Assembly (NCBI RefSeq): GCF_029227915.1
Contig: NC_079882.1
Location: forward strand, 25,735,001-25,799,000
Length of the DNA: 64,000 bases
DNA from: Hydractinia symbiolongicarpus
Lineage: Eukaryota > Cnidaria > Hydrozoa > Anthoathecata > Hydractiniidae
Reading direction: 5' to 3'
A program made the position numbers and the translations under genes. Under the pieces are notes generated by a model. It made no database searches. It worked only from the letters and a program-made list of their open reading frames with translations, and had not been told where the DNA came from. Positions 22,933 to 34,668 of the stretch are shown piece after piece; within the stretch, counting starts at the first letter, position 1; every line of letters begins with the position of its first letter.

Positions 22933-23721
22933 TTGATTATTGCTTCTAATGTCATGGTGGCGTGGTCGTTGTACAAACAAAAACGAAATAGAATTGATAT
23001 GATTTTTTTAATTGTAAGCGCTTCTGATATTTTTGTTGGACTGCTATCAATACCAATGATCTTGCTTCGAATTTCGATTTCAGATATTTTTACCCTTTGC
23101 CACTTGATGCCTGTGGTAGAATTCTTTGCAGTATTTCCATGCGGACTTTCAATCTGGCTAACGGCGTATTTATCAATTGAGCGATATCTCCTATTGATTC
23201 ACCCGATAATTTATCGCAAATGTATAAAAAGTTCACGCAGTATTTCACTAACAGCATTTGTTTGTATCAGTATCATTTTTTATGCTGCTTTCGTCAGTTA
23301 CAGAACGCACCAAGCTATCACGCTAGTTTCTATATCCCAAGTTATTAATAAACGGAAGTTTCTTGATAAAGTGCCGCAATTTTTACAATGGAGTGCTGAA
23401 GTGCTATTCATAGTTGGTAGTGCTCTTATAAACTTCAAACTATATATTCACGTGAGAAAAGAAGCAAGGAATATGAAAGGCAATCGACATTGCAAATCTG
23501 CTCCAAGTGATGCTTTAAATATGGCTATCGGGAGAATAATTTTTGCCATGATCATCTGTGAATTACCACATATTACCTTAACTTTTCTTGACCTGTTCTA
23601 CATAATCGACACCAAGGAACTTAAATTAAGAGTAGTGTACTGGGTACTGCTGTTGTTATACTGCCGTGGTTTTCTAAACGCTGTTATTTTGCTACGATCA
23701 TCAAAGTTGCGAAGGAAGTAG
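22933..23721 (+). CDS. Rhodopsin-class G protein-coupled receptor (N-terminus uncertain)
   Basis: Seven-helix receptor, 262 aa as drawn. Helix 2 carries SASD (29-32). Helix 3 ends in SIERY (81-85), the E/DRY motif, with a preceding Cys56 for the usual disulphide. Helix 6 has CELP (209-212) in place of CWxP. Helix 7 has an altered NPxxY region (LNAVI, 248-252). Helix 1 is short. The frame is open back to an in-frame TAG at 22879-22881, and the first ATG is at 22954. So either the protein starts late or an upstream exon supplies the N-terminus; GTAGTTCAG near 22886 could be an acceptor. The ligand is unknown. Clear family member, but functional status is less sure because of the missing helix 1 start. 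Confidence 0.75.
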   Translation: MIIASNVMVAWSLYKQKRNRIDMIFLIVSASDIFVGLLSIPMILLRISISDIFTLCHLMPVVEFFAVFPCGLSIWLTAYLSIERYLLLIHPIIYRKCIKSSRSISLTAFVCISIIFYAAFVSYRTHQAITLVSISQVINKRKFLDKVPQFLQWSAEVLFIVGSALINFKLYIHVRKEARNMKGNRHCKSAPSDALNMAIGRIIFAMIICELPHITLTFLDLFYIIDTKELKLRVVYWVLLLLYCRGFLNAVILLRSSKLRRK

Positions 23722-24229
23722 CAAGTATGCCACGTCTCACGTGTACTAATAAACAGATTTAGTAACAACATAAATGTTGTTATAGGATACTGTATTATAA
23801 GCAGTTTTCGTTTTATTGCTCACAAATATATTTACAACGACAAATGCATATCTTCTTCGCTCGGTAGCATTTTCGCTCTGTCTATTGCCCAACTCTTTTC
23901 GTATAACCGGCAACGCGGCATACACACATCGCGACCCGATGCTCTCCCCTACTTTGAGTGTTTGTCGTCGTAGTATTGCCTAACTTCGTTTCGTGGATGT
24001 ATTTCCAAGAAATGGCGTAGTCGTTCTAGATTTGGGATTCCATACGTGACGACGAGTAAACATCAAACATAAAAACGCTAGATTAACACATTGGTAATAC
24101 CGTAGCACAATAGGGTGGCTGCAGTACACCCCATCACGCTTCATTTACTTCTGCACTCCTTTCTCAGGTTTCTGGGCCTCTACTTTTCCCTAACATGGTG
24201 TCCTTTTCGTTCTAGTTAATCTTCATGTT
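23722..24229. other. Intergenic, nothing recognised
   Basis: Contains no recognised gene or repeat boundary; borders the retroelement remnant on its right. Confidence 0.4.
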
Positions 24230-27010
24230 CAGTCTGGGATGACTTTGATCATTTTCGCTAATCTGCCGACGTTCCTTTTTGTTGTGGGGTCAACAGCTTT
24301 TGGTACAAGTTCTATGGGCTTGTCTACGCTCATAGTTTTTTTTCATATATTCCTTTCTACTGTAAAGTCAACAGTGTTTATGTCTGTTGTCTCAATCTTA
24401 GGTCTTACTATTATTCCATCTTTCTCTACTATTCTCTTTCCTGATTGATCTTTATACTGTCCTGGTCTTGCCATGTCAAGTGTTACTATTGATGGGTTTT
24501 CTGTTACACTGTCAACGTACCGTCTTACTGTTCTCTTCTTCTCCCGTCCTTTTCACTTTGTGATTTCTTTTCATTCTCACTGGGTTTGTCTTCTCTACTT
24601 CCCCTTCTCCATAAAATAGAGAGGTGAGTAGTCCAAAGGGGGTAGAGTTTGGATGTTTCATCACTATTATTACTGTTATTAACATCATTCGTTACATCTA
24701 CTTCTGATTTGACCTCGCGCCATGTTACAGGTGACCTTTTACTGGATCTCAATGTCTAACTGATGGTGTTCCTTTGTGTGCACCTCTCAAAATTTCCAAG
24801 CAGATCATGACAACATTGCATTTAACCTCGCAGTTGTCGATGAAATCTGATATATGCGCAGGACTTTGACTGACACAGCTTGTGATTGGGTTATCCACAT
24901 TACGCTTGTAATGAATAGAGAAGTTGTAATCCGCAAGCTCATTTACCCAGCATTGTCCAGTGGCGTTCAATTTACTTGAAGTATTTATCTACGTCAGCGG
25001 ATTGTTGTCGATGTATACATCAAAACTTTCTGCTTAGTGCAGGAAATCTTTAAAATGGTTGCAAATAGCCTATCCCAAGAACAAGAGTTACAGTTTACAG
25101 CTGTGATACTCAGATTCTGCGTTGGGCATCGTTCCGCTTCCGAAACCAACGATGACAGCTCCCCTTGTTAATGCTGGTTCAATACTGCACCCAGTCCATG
25201 TGACGAGGCGTCTGTTTGCAAAATAAATGGAAGTTTGAAATTAGGGTAGGCTAGAAGAGGTGAATCAGACAACTGTGTTATCAATGTTGGTAATGCTTTC
25301 TGATGCTCTGTAGTCGTACCGATGGGGTAGAAAAAGACTTTGAATTCGACTTACAATTGAGTATTTGAAATAGTACTGAAATTTGAAACCGATTTCCGGA
25401 AATAACCAAGGAGACCAAGCAGATGTCTAGCGTCTGTAACATTTTTTAGTGCAGCGTCTAATAACTTTATCACTGCTTCCATGTATCTGGTCTGTACTCT
25501 TCAGATAAAATGAGGCATCCTTAGTATGATACCTCTCGTTTAAATAGTTGCCATTTTGAAGCCTTTATCCTCACTTCATGCTTCTTGAGACAAGGAAGGA
25601 CCAAGCTAAGATGTTTCACATCATATTTAAGGCATCCTGAATATGCTAGAGAACCATTAGGATATGGCACTGCAAAGTCATCTCGGTAGTCACATCTCTC
25701 CACAAATCTTTGAACCTCCGGGTGCGTTCATGAGCCCAAAAAGAATACGCATCCATTCATAGCATCCCCAGGGTGTGATAAATACAGTAAATTTCTACTG
25801 TTTTCAGCAAAATGCAGTTGGTCCAGTAGACCGAAATACTTGTTTCCACCTAGGATACAAATGATGTTGTCAATCCGTGGCACATGATGCCTGTCCGGAA
25901 CAGTCCTTACATTTAACTTACGATAGATCTCATAGTATTATCTCTTTTTTTACAGCCACCACAGGTGATGAATACGCTGATTCAGAATGAGTGACCCACC
26001 CACGATTTAACAGGTCTGCCACAGCCAATTCTCCATTTCGTACCGAGGTCTACACATTGGAATAGTTTTAACAAAATTAAGAAGTCAATGTGTCTGCTTC
26101 GGAGAACATATTTCGATGTAAAGTGAAAAATCTGCTTTTATTTGAATTGAAAAGCGAAACGTCTTTTTCTAATTAGAATTCTTCTTCTTTAATTTTAATT
26201 TCAATTTCATTTTTTTTCATTTCATTACACTATGTATTACACTTATTACACTATATTGATTAGAATATATTTGTTATTAATAAACTTGTTTGTAACGTTA
26301 AACAGTAAATAGCTGCCCTCTCAAAAACAGAAACCGTGGAGTCTATGGAAACTTTTGTAACTATACCTTTTTATGCGAAATATACTTAATATACACATAG
26401 CTCTTTAACTCAATATACAGTGGTCTTGGTATACTATTTTAGTTCAGCTGTACAGACGTTTTACTGCATTGAATCCTAAAAGAGGGTTGTCCAGACTTGT
26501 CCTGTTGTTACCAAGAACAGCACATTAACTGCTAAACGACAATCTTTTCCCTCAATCGTAATTTTCATTCTGACTTATCTAAGATATGGTATTTTTGAAC
26601 GATTTCCAGGATTTCAGAAATTGGATTAATCTGTACATCGGGATGCTCACTGCTTATATAATGATGACTCACCATTGAAACCTAGGCACTGGTGTCTAGG
26701 AGAACTTCTGATGGCTTGTGATCTAAATCACATTTAATGATGCATCTGCCACCAATTAGATTTGCTAGTTTAACGTTCTCTCTAGGACTTGCTCCAATAG
26801 ATTGAACACACGTTCGCTCACAACACTTCTCCTTTTCCTTCTGCAAACTGTAAATGGATTGGCATAACAATGTATGGCCTTCCTAACCTAGCTCCACGCA
26901 ATCCTCGTTGCAAAAGCAGGTACAGCTGCACTGACTGCATTGGTAATCTATCCTCTGCCCAAGGTCTCTGAACTGTTATCACAATGTCCTGGAAACGAGG
27001 TTGTACTTAA
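24230..27010 (-). mobile_element. Decayed Ty3/gypsy LTR retrotransposon (pol remnants)
   Basis: Minus-strand fragments in several frames, with stops, run in pol order. A protease-like EVLLDTSA lies near 26690. Reverse transcriptase pieces lie at about 25500-26050 (RGWVTHSESAYSSPVVAV, then VRTVPDRHHVPRID, KYFGLLDQ and a broken DD box with KKHEVRIKASKWQLFKREVSY). An RNase H/tether piece with NATGQCWVNELADYNF lies near 24910-24970. An unrelated AT-rich block at about 26090-26440 seems to interrupt it. Long terminal repeats were not found. It is a relic and not capable of movement. Confidence 0.85.
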
Positions 27011-27355
27011 CATCTTTAACAACGGACGATCAATTACAAGATTGTGAACAAGATTGTTACAATGCCGTAGAAAGTGCTGCGTGGTTATACTGGTTTAAAA
27101 GTCCATTAAACAGAATTTATTGAATATAAATGAATTTAATTTTTTAAAATATTTCCCTCTGATCGTTATACCTCGCCCGGCCGAGACGAGACACAAATTT
27201 GCCTTCCCCCCGTCCACCCTAAAAACGAATTACATTTGTCGCACAAGGCCGAAAAACTTCGGTCCAAAATGTAACAAGTTATAATCAATTTTAAAGCCAT
27301 AACAAACCTTACACACTACGATGGAGTGACTTTTCCAATTTTTCACTTCTTCTGC

Positions 27356-27472
27356 CAACCTCGTCCCCCAGGCCCATTTTTCTCTTTTTGACAATCTCGG
27401 ACGGCGAGAAGAAATTTCTTCGCGCCGTCTCGGATATCAAAAAAGCGAAAAATTGCCTTGGGAACGAGGTTG
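27356..27472. mobile_element. MITE-like inverted-repeat element, 117 bp
   Basis: The left end CAACCTCGTCCCCCAGGC pairs with the right end GCCTTGGGAACGAGGTTG, and complementarity continues inward through ATTTTTC..TTTTT and CTCGGACGGCG / CGCCGTCTCGG with a few mismatches. The whole sequence can fold as one hairpin. Confidence 0.7.
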
Positions 27473-27655
27473 TTCTTTTGCCTTACTAACTTCATCGAAC
27501 GACAACATCATTCTTTTTCTTGTGACTATGATATTCTCTGCGCCTTTATTAAAAAGCGCGGCGTTGTAGAAGCAAATAGACCTAGGAGATGACGTTGCTC
27601 AAAATCATTTACAGTATTTGTTTTTACCTCCTGGACAAAATCTAAACCCTCAATA

Positions 27656-28152
27656 GTGAGGGCCACTATGTAATTTTGTGTGCACATGTGTGTTAAAAGT
27701 GATTTTTTGATTTAAAGTTGTTCCTTAGGTCCCAAATTACCAAAAAAATATGGGTGGCAAATTTTTTTGTCCCATGGGACCAAATTAGATGACGTCATCA
27801 CTTTTACAGTCAGCAAAAAAATAATTTCACATTTATATGTCATATTATATATCGTTGGAAAGAGGAGATCGAGTGGATCAAAAAAAATGTAAGAACCATG
27901 TCTTCAAAACGTAACGTTCGAAAGATATTACTATTCAAACTTTGTAGAAATTACAGACCGGTAATTTACTGACCCAGCACAAAAATGACTATAACCTGCT
28001 CAATAGCGAAGTTTTTTTGTTGAATTTTAGTATGGTATTGGGTCACCCTAATGTCTTTCTGTTTGATCAAAATTTATTGTTCAAATCACTTCAAGGGATA
28101 ATTTACAGACCAGTAATTTACAGACCAAAGCACGTGTTTAGTTGTTTACTTT
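27656..28152 (+). repeat. Left terminal inverted repeat
   Basis: Pairs with 31337-31842. Contains internal near-repeats of the motif TTTACAGACCAGTAATTTAC / AATTACAGACCGGTAATTTA, which could be protein-binding subterminal repeats (inference). Confidence 0.9.
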
Positions 28153-28236
28153 CTTTCTGGCAATTTCACAAAGTTAAAAAAATTGCTGAAAATAATGACA
28201 AAAAACAACTTCAGCAATGCTTGTACAATGTTTCAT

Positions 28237-31081
28237 TCACTCATCATCACTAGAACTATATTCATCTGACTCGGATTCATCGCTTGCGCCACCACTGTTT
28301 TGACACGTCGTACATTTACACATGTCAGTGCACAAAAAACCATTTTTACGGCATTTACATCGGTTGGATATGCAACTTGTTTTGCAATTACAAGAACTTA
28401 ACTCGATGAGTGCCAACGGTGCAGGAAGTTCATCAGTCATTATGGGGGATAAGTTACCGACTTCATCTGTATCCCAACCATAATTGACTGCATTCGGAAG
28501 TTGTTGAATGAGGATATGCGAGCTTCGTAAAACCATTAAAATGACACCTGAATATTTTGTACTTCAATGCAGCTAATGTTGGTGGCAACATATCAGCATC
28601 ACACTGGAATTTGGAGAATAAATGCCAACGCAATTGAGATAGTGATACCACGTCTGCAGGACATTTATTCCCCTTATACATTGAAACCACGAAACGTTCT
28701 AAGCTTTCCAGTGTTTTCAGATTAGGAAGTTCGACAGTACTTCCAAGTGTCGATAATGCCAGAACCACCTCATTATCTGCCTGTAAAAAAATCTTCAGCC
28801 AAGCAGACTCCATACATCCATACATCTCTTCATATGCTTCCCATTTATTATCTGCGTTAAAGTTGTTTCGCCGTATATGCCTGCCTCAACAAATAATTTG
28901 TCAATTCCACTTCCATCAATGTATTTTCCAATCGTTTTTAAAGCTGCAAAAACAATGTGCAATTCACCCAAACGGAATACGAAATTTTCACTGATGTGCT
29001 TTTTTTTTCGAAGCTGCATACACTTACTATACAACTGGAGATCAAGTGTTACAATCGTTTTGTTTTCTCCTGTGACTTTGACATTGATCCCTTGCACAAT
29101 TTGTAGCGCTGTGTAAAGATTTGACCAATCTGTGGGAGTGCCAGGATAGAGAGGAAGACCCTGGCAGGTTGATATTTCAACTTTGTCTGTAACCAGTGAA
29201 TTATAAGCAGCCCAAGTTGGCAAGCTTCCAATTCTTTCGTCATCCACTGTCTGATAGAATGACCATGCTAGATCTTCTTTGATATAGTGCTTAGCTTCGA
29301 GATCATTGCCTAATATTTCGAACTTTGGGAACTTTTTATCAGGAAGAATTGGTTTCTCACATGACAATGTTTGGTAGAATTGATTATGGATGAATTTCAT
29401 TTTTGTATCACTATGGCGTGGAATTTCAAGATGTTCGATGCTCTTTATACCCTTTTGAAAAATGATTTGACCAGTTCCATGAAATTCATTTTTACCATCT
29501 GCAGTGTCATTTTTGAAATCAGTATTATCAACTGCAAAGTGAATTGGCACTCCTTTTTTGATATTTGGGGGAACATATATCCCGTCATTTTCTTTCATTT
29601 TCTCTGAAACTGCATTAGCTAATTCTGTTTCAATTTTCACGATTTTATCGTAGCTAACAGTTAAGTTAAGATCAGATAAACAATCTAACACCTTTTTACT
29701 CCTAGTCTCTTTATAGATATGAAGACCTAATCCGACCGTGAAGGGTGTTTCACAATTATTTCTGAATCCTCCATCACTGGTTCCTATTTTTGGCTTGTGA
29801 TTGCTTTGCCTATTTGTTTTCAAACAATTAATAATGACTTGACATATGTTACTAACAGAGTTGTCGATCGAAGATGCTCTTCTGTTTGAAGTGTCAATGC
29901 TTTTTCTTGGACCAATTATCAACCATCTGATGAGTGACTGCAACAACTTTAGTACAACAAATCCGTCATAACTGCCATTAAATTGCCATGGTTGTTGTTT
30001 GAGAAGTTGTTCACGCACTAGTTTTGCGCACTCGAATATTGTAGCGACATCATCTACGGGGTTTTGAAAGTTCAACTCGATTGCTTTTGATTGCGTCTGG
30101 GTTGTACAAATTCTTTCTGATTCTGTTCTTGATGGAGTTCTTGAAAACACTATGTCCTCAATATTTTCTGTTAACAAGTGCTTTAAATATCGCTTGTAAT
30201 TGATTTGGTTGCTTTCGGAGTTTCTCATTAAGTTGTTGTATGTATAGTTAACATCGTTCATACTTATTACGTTGTCGTGTGATTCCCCCAATAAATGTTT
30301 GATTATGTTAATTATTTCAACATCTGCAAGTGCGCGGTCTGTATATTCCATATTTTGTAGCTGTGATATGTCTTGATGTAATGCTGAAGCCTCTCTCTGA
30401 ACCTTCACCCAACATGCTAAATGATATTGGGCATCATTTGCTATAGCATCAGCGTTAGGAATATTGTTCATACGGATGAAAAATGATTTATTTGCTATAA
30501 GCTTCGAGACCTCCAGCATCTTAGTTGCTACCGTCTTGGACATAACTTTATGTATCTTTCCTCCCCTTTCTTGACAAATAATGCAAAGGTGTTTTTGAAA
30601 CATAATTCCACTTGAGCGCAATGTTTTTTTTTCATTTTGTTTCACAGATACAACAAATGATGGGCTAAAACTGTCCGAAGACTCTTTTGATACTGGCCGT
30701 TTCTTTAACCTGTCTATCTCTGTTTTATTTGTGGCCATTTTGTAACAATCAGAATGGTATGAAGACTTTCCTTCAACAAGCTGTACAATATCATATGACT
30801 TCAGTTTTTCCCAACAATCTAGATACTTCGAATCACCACAACTAACTCTTTCCTCCAGACATGATAATAACTTTTTCCAATACTGCTCTTTTGGGTTGCC
30901 AACATTCTAAACAAAATACGACATCTTGGTCAAAGTATCAAACAAAAATCTTTCTCTCAAAACTCTCAGAACTCTCAAAAATGTTTAAGTAAGGCGGTAC
31001 CTTTTTTGATGTATCTTTCTGACACACTATACATTTCCCAAAATCCAGCACCTTTATTGTTTTTACACAGTTAACATCCAT
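28237..31081 (-). CDS. Transposon-encoded zinc-module protein, frame broken twice
   Basis: Probable transposase of an uncharacterised family. Exon 1 is 31001-31081 (27 codons, CIVCQ motif). Exon 2 runs from 30906 down to the end, with a phase-0 intron between them. The N-terminus has two copies of a CxxC..HxxxC module: CIVCQ with YHSDCY, then CIICQ with YHLACW. The middle has a conserved-looking GVPIHFAVDNTDF..FHGTGQIIFQ block with acidic residues that could be catalytic. The C-terminus is a CXC-like cysteine cluster (CNCKTSC..RCKCRKNGFLC..MCKC..C) before an acidic serine-rich tail ending at 28237. The frame breaks at an 8-bp tandem duplication (28809-28824) and again at an A4 run (28538-28541). 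Without these it would be about 915 aa. Function inferred from position only. Confidence 0.8.
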
Positions 31082-31336
31082 TTTAATTCGGTCTATTCAT
31101 TTTATTATTATGCATGTATGTCTATACTATAAACTTCACATTACACTTCACTAACACTTCGAAATTAAACAGTCTAGCTATGAAATTGAACAATAGAATG
31201 TTTTCTAGAAATAGAACATTCGAATTCTATGTTTATGTCTATGAAATCGAACAATTATAAAACAAAACTTGTTATTATACTGATACTAATACATACAAAA
31301 TGTCTAAGTGAAATTCGCTACTTGCTTTTCAAAACT

Positions 31337-31842
31337 AAAGTAAACAACTAAACACGTGCTTTGGTCTGTAAATTACTGGTCTGTAAATTATCCCTTGAAG
31401 TGATTTGAACAATAAATTTTGATCAAACAGAAAGACATTAGGGTGACCCAATACCATACTAAAATTCAACAAAAAAACTTCGCTATTGAGCAGGTTATAG
31501 TCATTTTTGTGCTGGGTCAGTAAATTACCGGTCTGTAATTTCTACAAAGTTTGAATAGTAATATCTTTCGAACGTTACGTTTTGAAGACATGGTTCTTAC
31601 ATTTTTTTTGATCCACTCGATCTCCTCTTTCCAACGATATATATATGACATATAAATGTGAAATTATTTTTTTGCTGACTGTAAAAGTGATGACGTCATC
31701 TAATTTGGTCCGATGGGACAAAAAATTTTGCCACCCATATTTTTTTGGTAATTTGGGACCTAAGGAACAACTTTAAATCAAAAAATCACTTTTAACACAC
31801 ATGTGCACACGAAGCTTTATATCAGAACATAGCAGCCCTCAC
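31337..31842 (-). repeat. Right terminal inverted repeat
   Basis: Near-identical reverse complement of 27656-28152. It lies upstream of the element's gene (ATG at 31079-31081), so the promoter is probably in or next to this repeat. Confidence 0.9.
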
Positions 31843-31844
31843 TA

Positions 31845-34660
31845 CAAGCAAAAAAGGAGGGAATTTTTTCATATCTGCATATCTGCATTGCAAACTGCTT
31901 CGCTTCGTTACTGGCTACGCACAACAAAATGGCGAAGCATGTGGAAAACATTCCCATTTCATTTTTATTCGTGTTGTGTTTCTGGTTCGGGTCCTAAATA
32001 ATTTTACACAAAAAAGGGTTCACAATTGTGTGCAAGGGAACGAGAGAATTTTTAGTGTAATGATTCAAAATTTGTGGGGTTTTATTTAAATATTGTCAAC
32101 TTTGGAAAAACTATTACACCTTAAAATGGTGTAGTGTACAACAACTTAAACTGTCTGTGACAGTTTAAGTTGTTTACTCATTTTTTGTATTAAAAGAAGG
32201 AAGTAAACTGAGTGAGTTTAATAAGGATTTGACCGTAGGCATTATAAATATTTCTCACAGCATGAAAATTTAGTATGTTATTGCCAATCAATAATCCTAC
32301 TTAAAACATGGGAAGGAATTCTAACTTTTTTTTTAAAAACATTTCACAATTTTTTTTCACTTTTCTTTATGGTCAGAGCCTTCTTAATTCATTAAAGCTT
32401 ACCTCCTTTTTCAATTCTCAATAAGAGTGTTGTAACAAAAGAAAGATTTATTTAAACAATGGTTAGCTGAACTAGTAATAAACACCTAATTAAGCTCCAC
32501 AAAAACTTGACAAGCATAATTAGGTAAAAAATAACTAAAATAGGTGTTAAAGAAGTATATGGTTTGAAACAACTCCTGCGATTTTTCCAAATTGCATGCA
32601 TATATAATCATATATATACAGACCCTGGCTTCATTTTTGAAGGTAAATCAATTTTGTGGCTCTGTTTTGACTAAAGAGTTTGAACTAGCTTCTCCAAAAA
32701 TTGATTCATTGTAAATAGGATTAGGGCTCTGACACATTCGTTTCCGTCTAAGCTTGTGTGAGAGAAACTAGAGTAACACATAATCAGTGAATCCCTCAAT
32801 TGAAGTTTGCTAAAAATAAAGACTGCACGGCCACAATTATACCTTTTCAGGGAAATCTACTTTAAATAAGGGAACCCCTATATGCGTTATTTCTGACTGC
32901 AAGGAATATTGTTTGCCATGCTTCACTAATGTGCCCTTTTGACGTTTTGCACACACGAGGGTGATGATAGTCTGCCCACATATATTTGCTTCCTTATTCA
33001 GGAGTTCCACATTTTGCTAAATGCCTTATTTCAAACTTTCATGAAATCCTCATCAATATTAAACAGTGTCAAGAAGCAAAATTATTTCAAAATTAATGTA
33101 GAATAATAAACCAGAAACAGATTTTATGTACACAATGCAAAAGGTAAAAATATGCATTATATAATTCCCACAACATGTATTTCCCTAAAGTAAGGTTGAG
33201 ACTTTTTTCAGTCCTGGTCATATGAATTTTAGCAGCCAAGTGATACTTCACTCGCCTAGATTGTTGTAGGTGCATGATGAATTTCACGTGTCTTGCCGTA
33301 ATTGAGGAGAGTGATTATTCAGTTTTCATAATTTGAAGTACGTGATAACACATATGAAAAGTGTGGTCGTCTGGTAGGCCTACTGAGTAATTGAATGTAT
33401 TTGAGTCTTTATTAAAGGACCGTCTCAAAGTTTCCGTACATAATTCGTACAATTCGTATCAAAACTTCGTATTAATGATCACCCCTAATTAGCGTCGGCA
33501 TTCGGCACTGCCGACGTAATTGCCGACATAAAATATGAAGATACTGTAGTTGTGTCTGCAAAAACGATTGGCGTTATTATGAAGAACGTAAGGTATAGAG
33601 AACATTAAAGTCAGCCCATTCCTTCATGCTGACACTCTTATGCTTGGCTGGTGCATTACACTGAGACTCGAACGAAAGACGGAAGACCATTTGGAACCAT
33701 GTTACAAGTCAGTCCGACCTTCATCGTCACAGAGCATACTGCGAGAAGAGTGCGCACCCATGCATGTTAAATATAACCAGAACATGGGAGAGGTTAGGTG
33801 TCCTGTACCTTAATACAGCTTTCGGACGAATGTTCTCGTTATGTAATATTAATGAAAAAACATGTTGAATAAAGTTTCAAAAATCTTTTTAAAAGGGAAA
33901 AGAGAAATCAAATATGTTTAGTAATAATAATCGAAAAAATTGTATATTGAATTAAAAAGAAGTGCAGAAGTTCTGTCTCCCACAGCAGGCAATAAGTTAT
34001 CCCTGCCATCGGTTTTGTGAGAAGAGATTTTCTGCGAAAACTCTAACAATTGAGTCTCCTGCACAGTTTTGCATCATGTTAAGCTGTGCCAGTGACAAGC
34101 ATTTTCGAAGCATGTCACTGGTGACTCCTGCGATATACAACCTAATGATGCCCTAACCTAATGAATTCATCTTGAAACATAACGCGCATGTATTTCATTC
34201 AAATTCCGAACTTTAAGTAATTTTTTTCTTTGATTATTAGTATAGTAAATAATTATTTTATACAAAAGACATTTCAGGTGCGCATTATTGAAGTGACTAA
34301 AGTGTTTTTGGTGCGTGATTGAAGACACTGCTCCATTGTTGCAGTAGCGTGCGGAGGTGCGGGGGCGCGATTGCGCACTCAAAAGACGAGGACTGTTTTT
34401 TGTGGCATCTTCTAAATTTAATATTAAAAATAGCTGGAATTATATGTCAGTCCTAATCATTCTAGGATGGCAATTCTAACCTAGATTTCAGTCTCGTAGG
34501 CAGCCTTGATCTACATTCCAGTAGCAATGTAGAATATTTAGTTTAGTTGGTTTATCCACTTCTCCATTTGTGGCAATTTTCCTTTTGCATCATGGTGGCT
34601 AAACTTGTCTTGATAGTAATTATTACATTACAGTTATACCAGCATAAACTACTTTTTGTT
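31845..34660. other. Intergenic between the transposon and FANCF
   Basis: No coding motif seen. Holds the hairpins at 32115-32174, an ATTCGTA-containing fragment at about 33418-33487 that resembles the element in FANCF intron 1, and a small GC-rich hairpin (CGTCGGCA/TGCCGACG) at 33493-33516. A B-box-like CGTTCGAGTCTC on the minus strand near 33670 may mark an old SINE. Confidence 0.45.
32115..32174. repeat. Two adjacent hairpins
   Basis: TACACC..GGTGTA is followed at once by a perfect 16-nt inverted repeat around CAACTTAAACTGTC with a 3-nt loop. Confidence 0.7.
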
Positions 34661-34668
34661 TTAGCAAT

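Larger units (their letters stand above)
27656..31842 (-). mobile_element. DNA transposon with about 0.5 kb terminal inverted repeats
   Basis: The outer ends are GTGAGGGCCACTATG on the left and its near reverse complement on the right, each flanked by TA (27654-27655 and 31843-31844), a possible TA target duplication. The inverted repeats run inward for about 500 bp and differ by only a handful of bases plus one 9-10 nt indel near the outer end, so the insertion is young. One two-exon gene on the minus strand fills the interior. Superfamily is not assigned: TA flanks suggest a Tc1/mariner-like target, but repeat length and protein do not look like mariner. Confidence 0.88.

Noticed and set aside
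27656-31842. Assignment of the long-TIR element to Tc1/mariner on the strength of TA flanks
   Set aside because: TA could be chance, and the repeat length, gene structure and protein do not resemble mariner.
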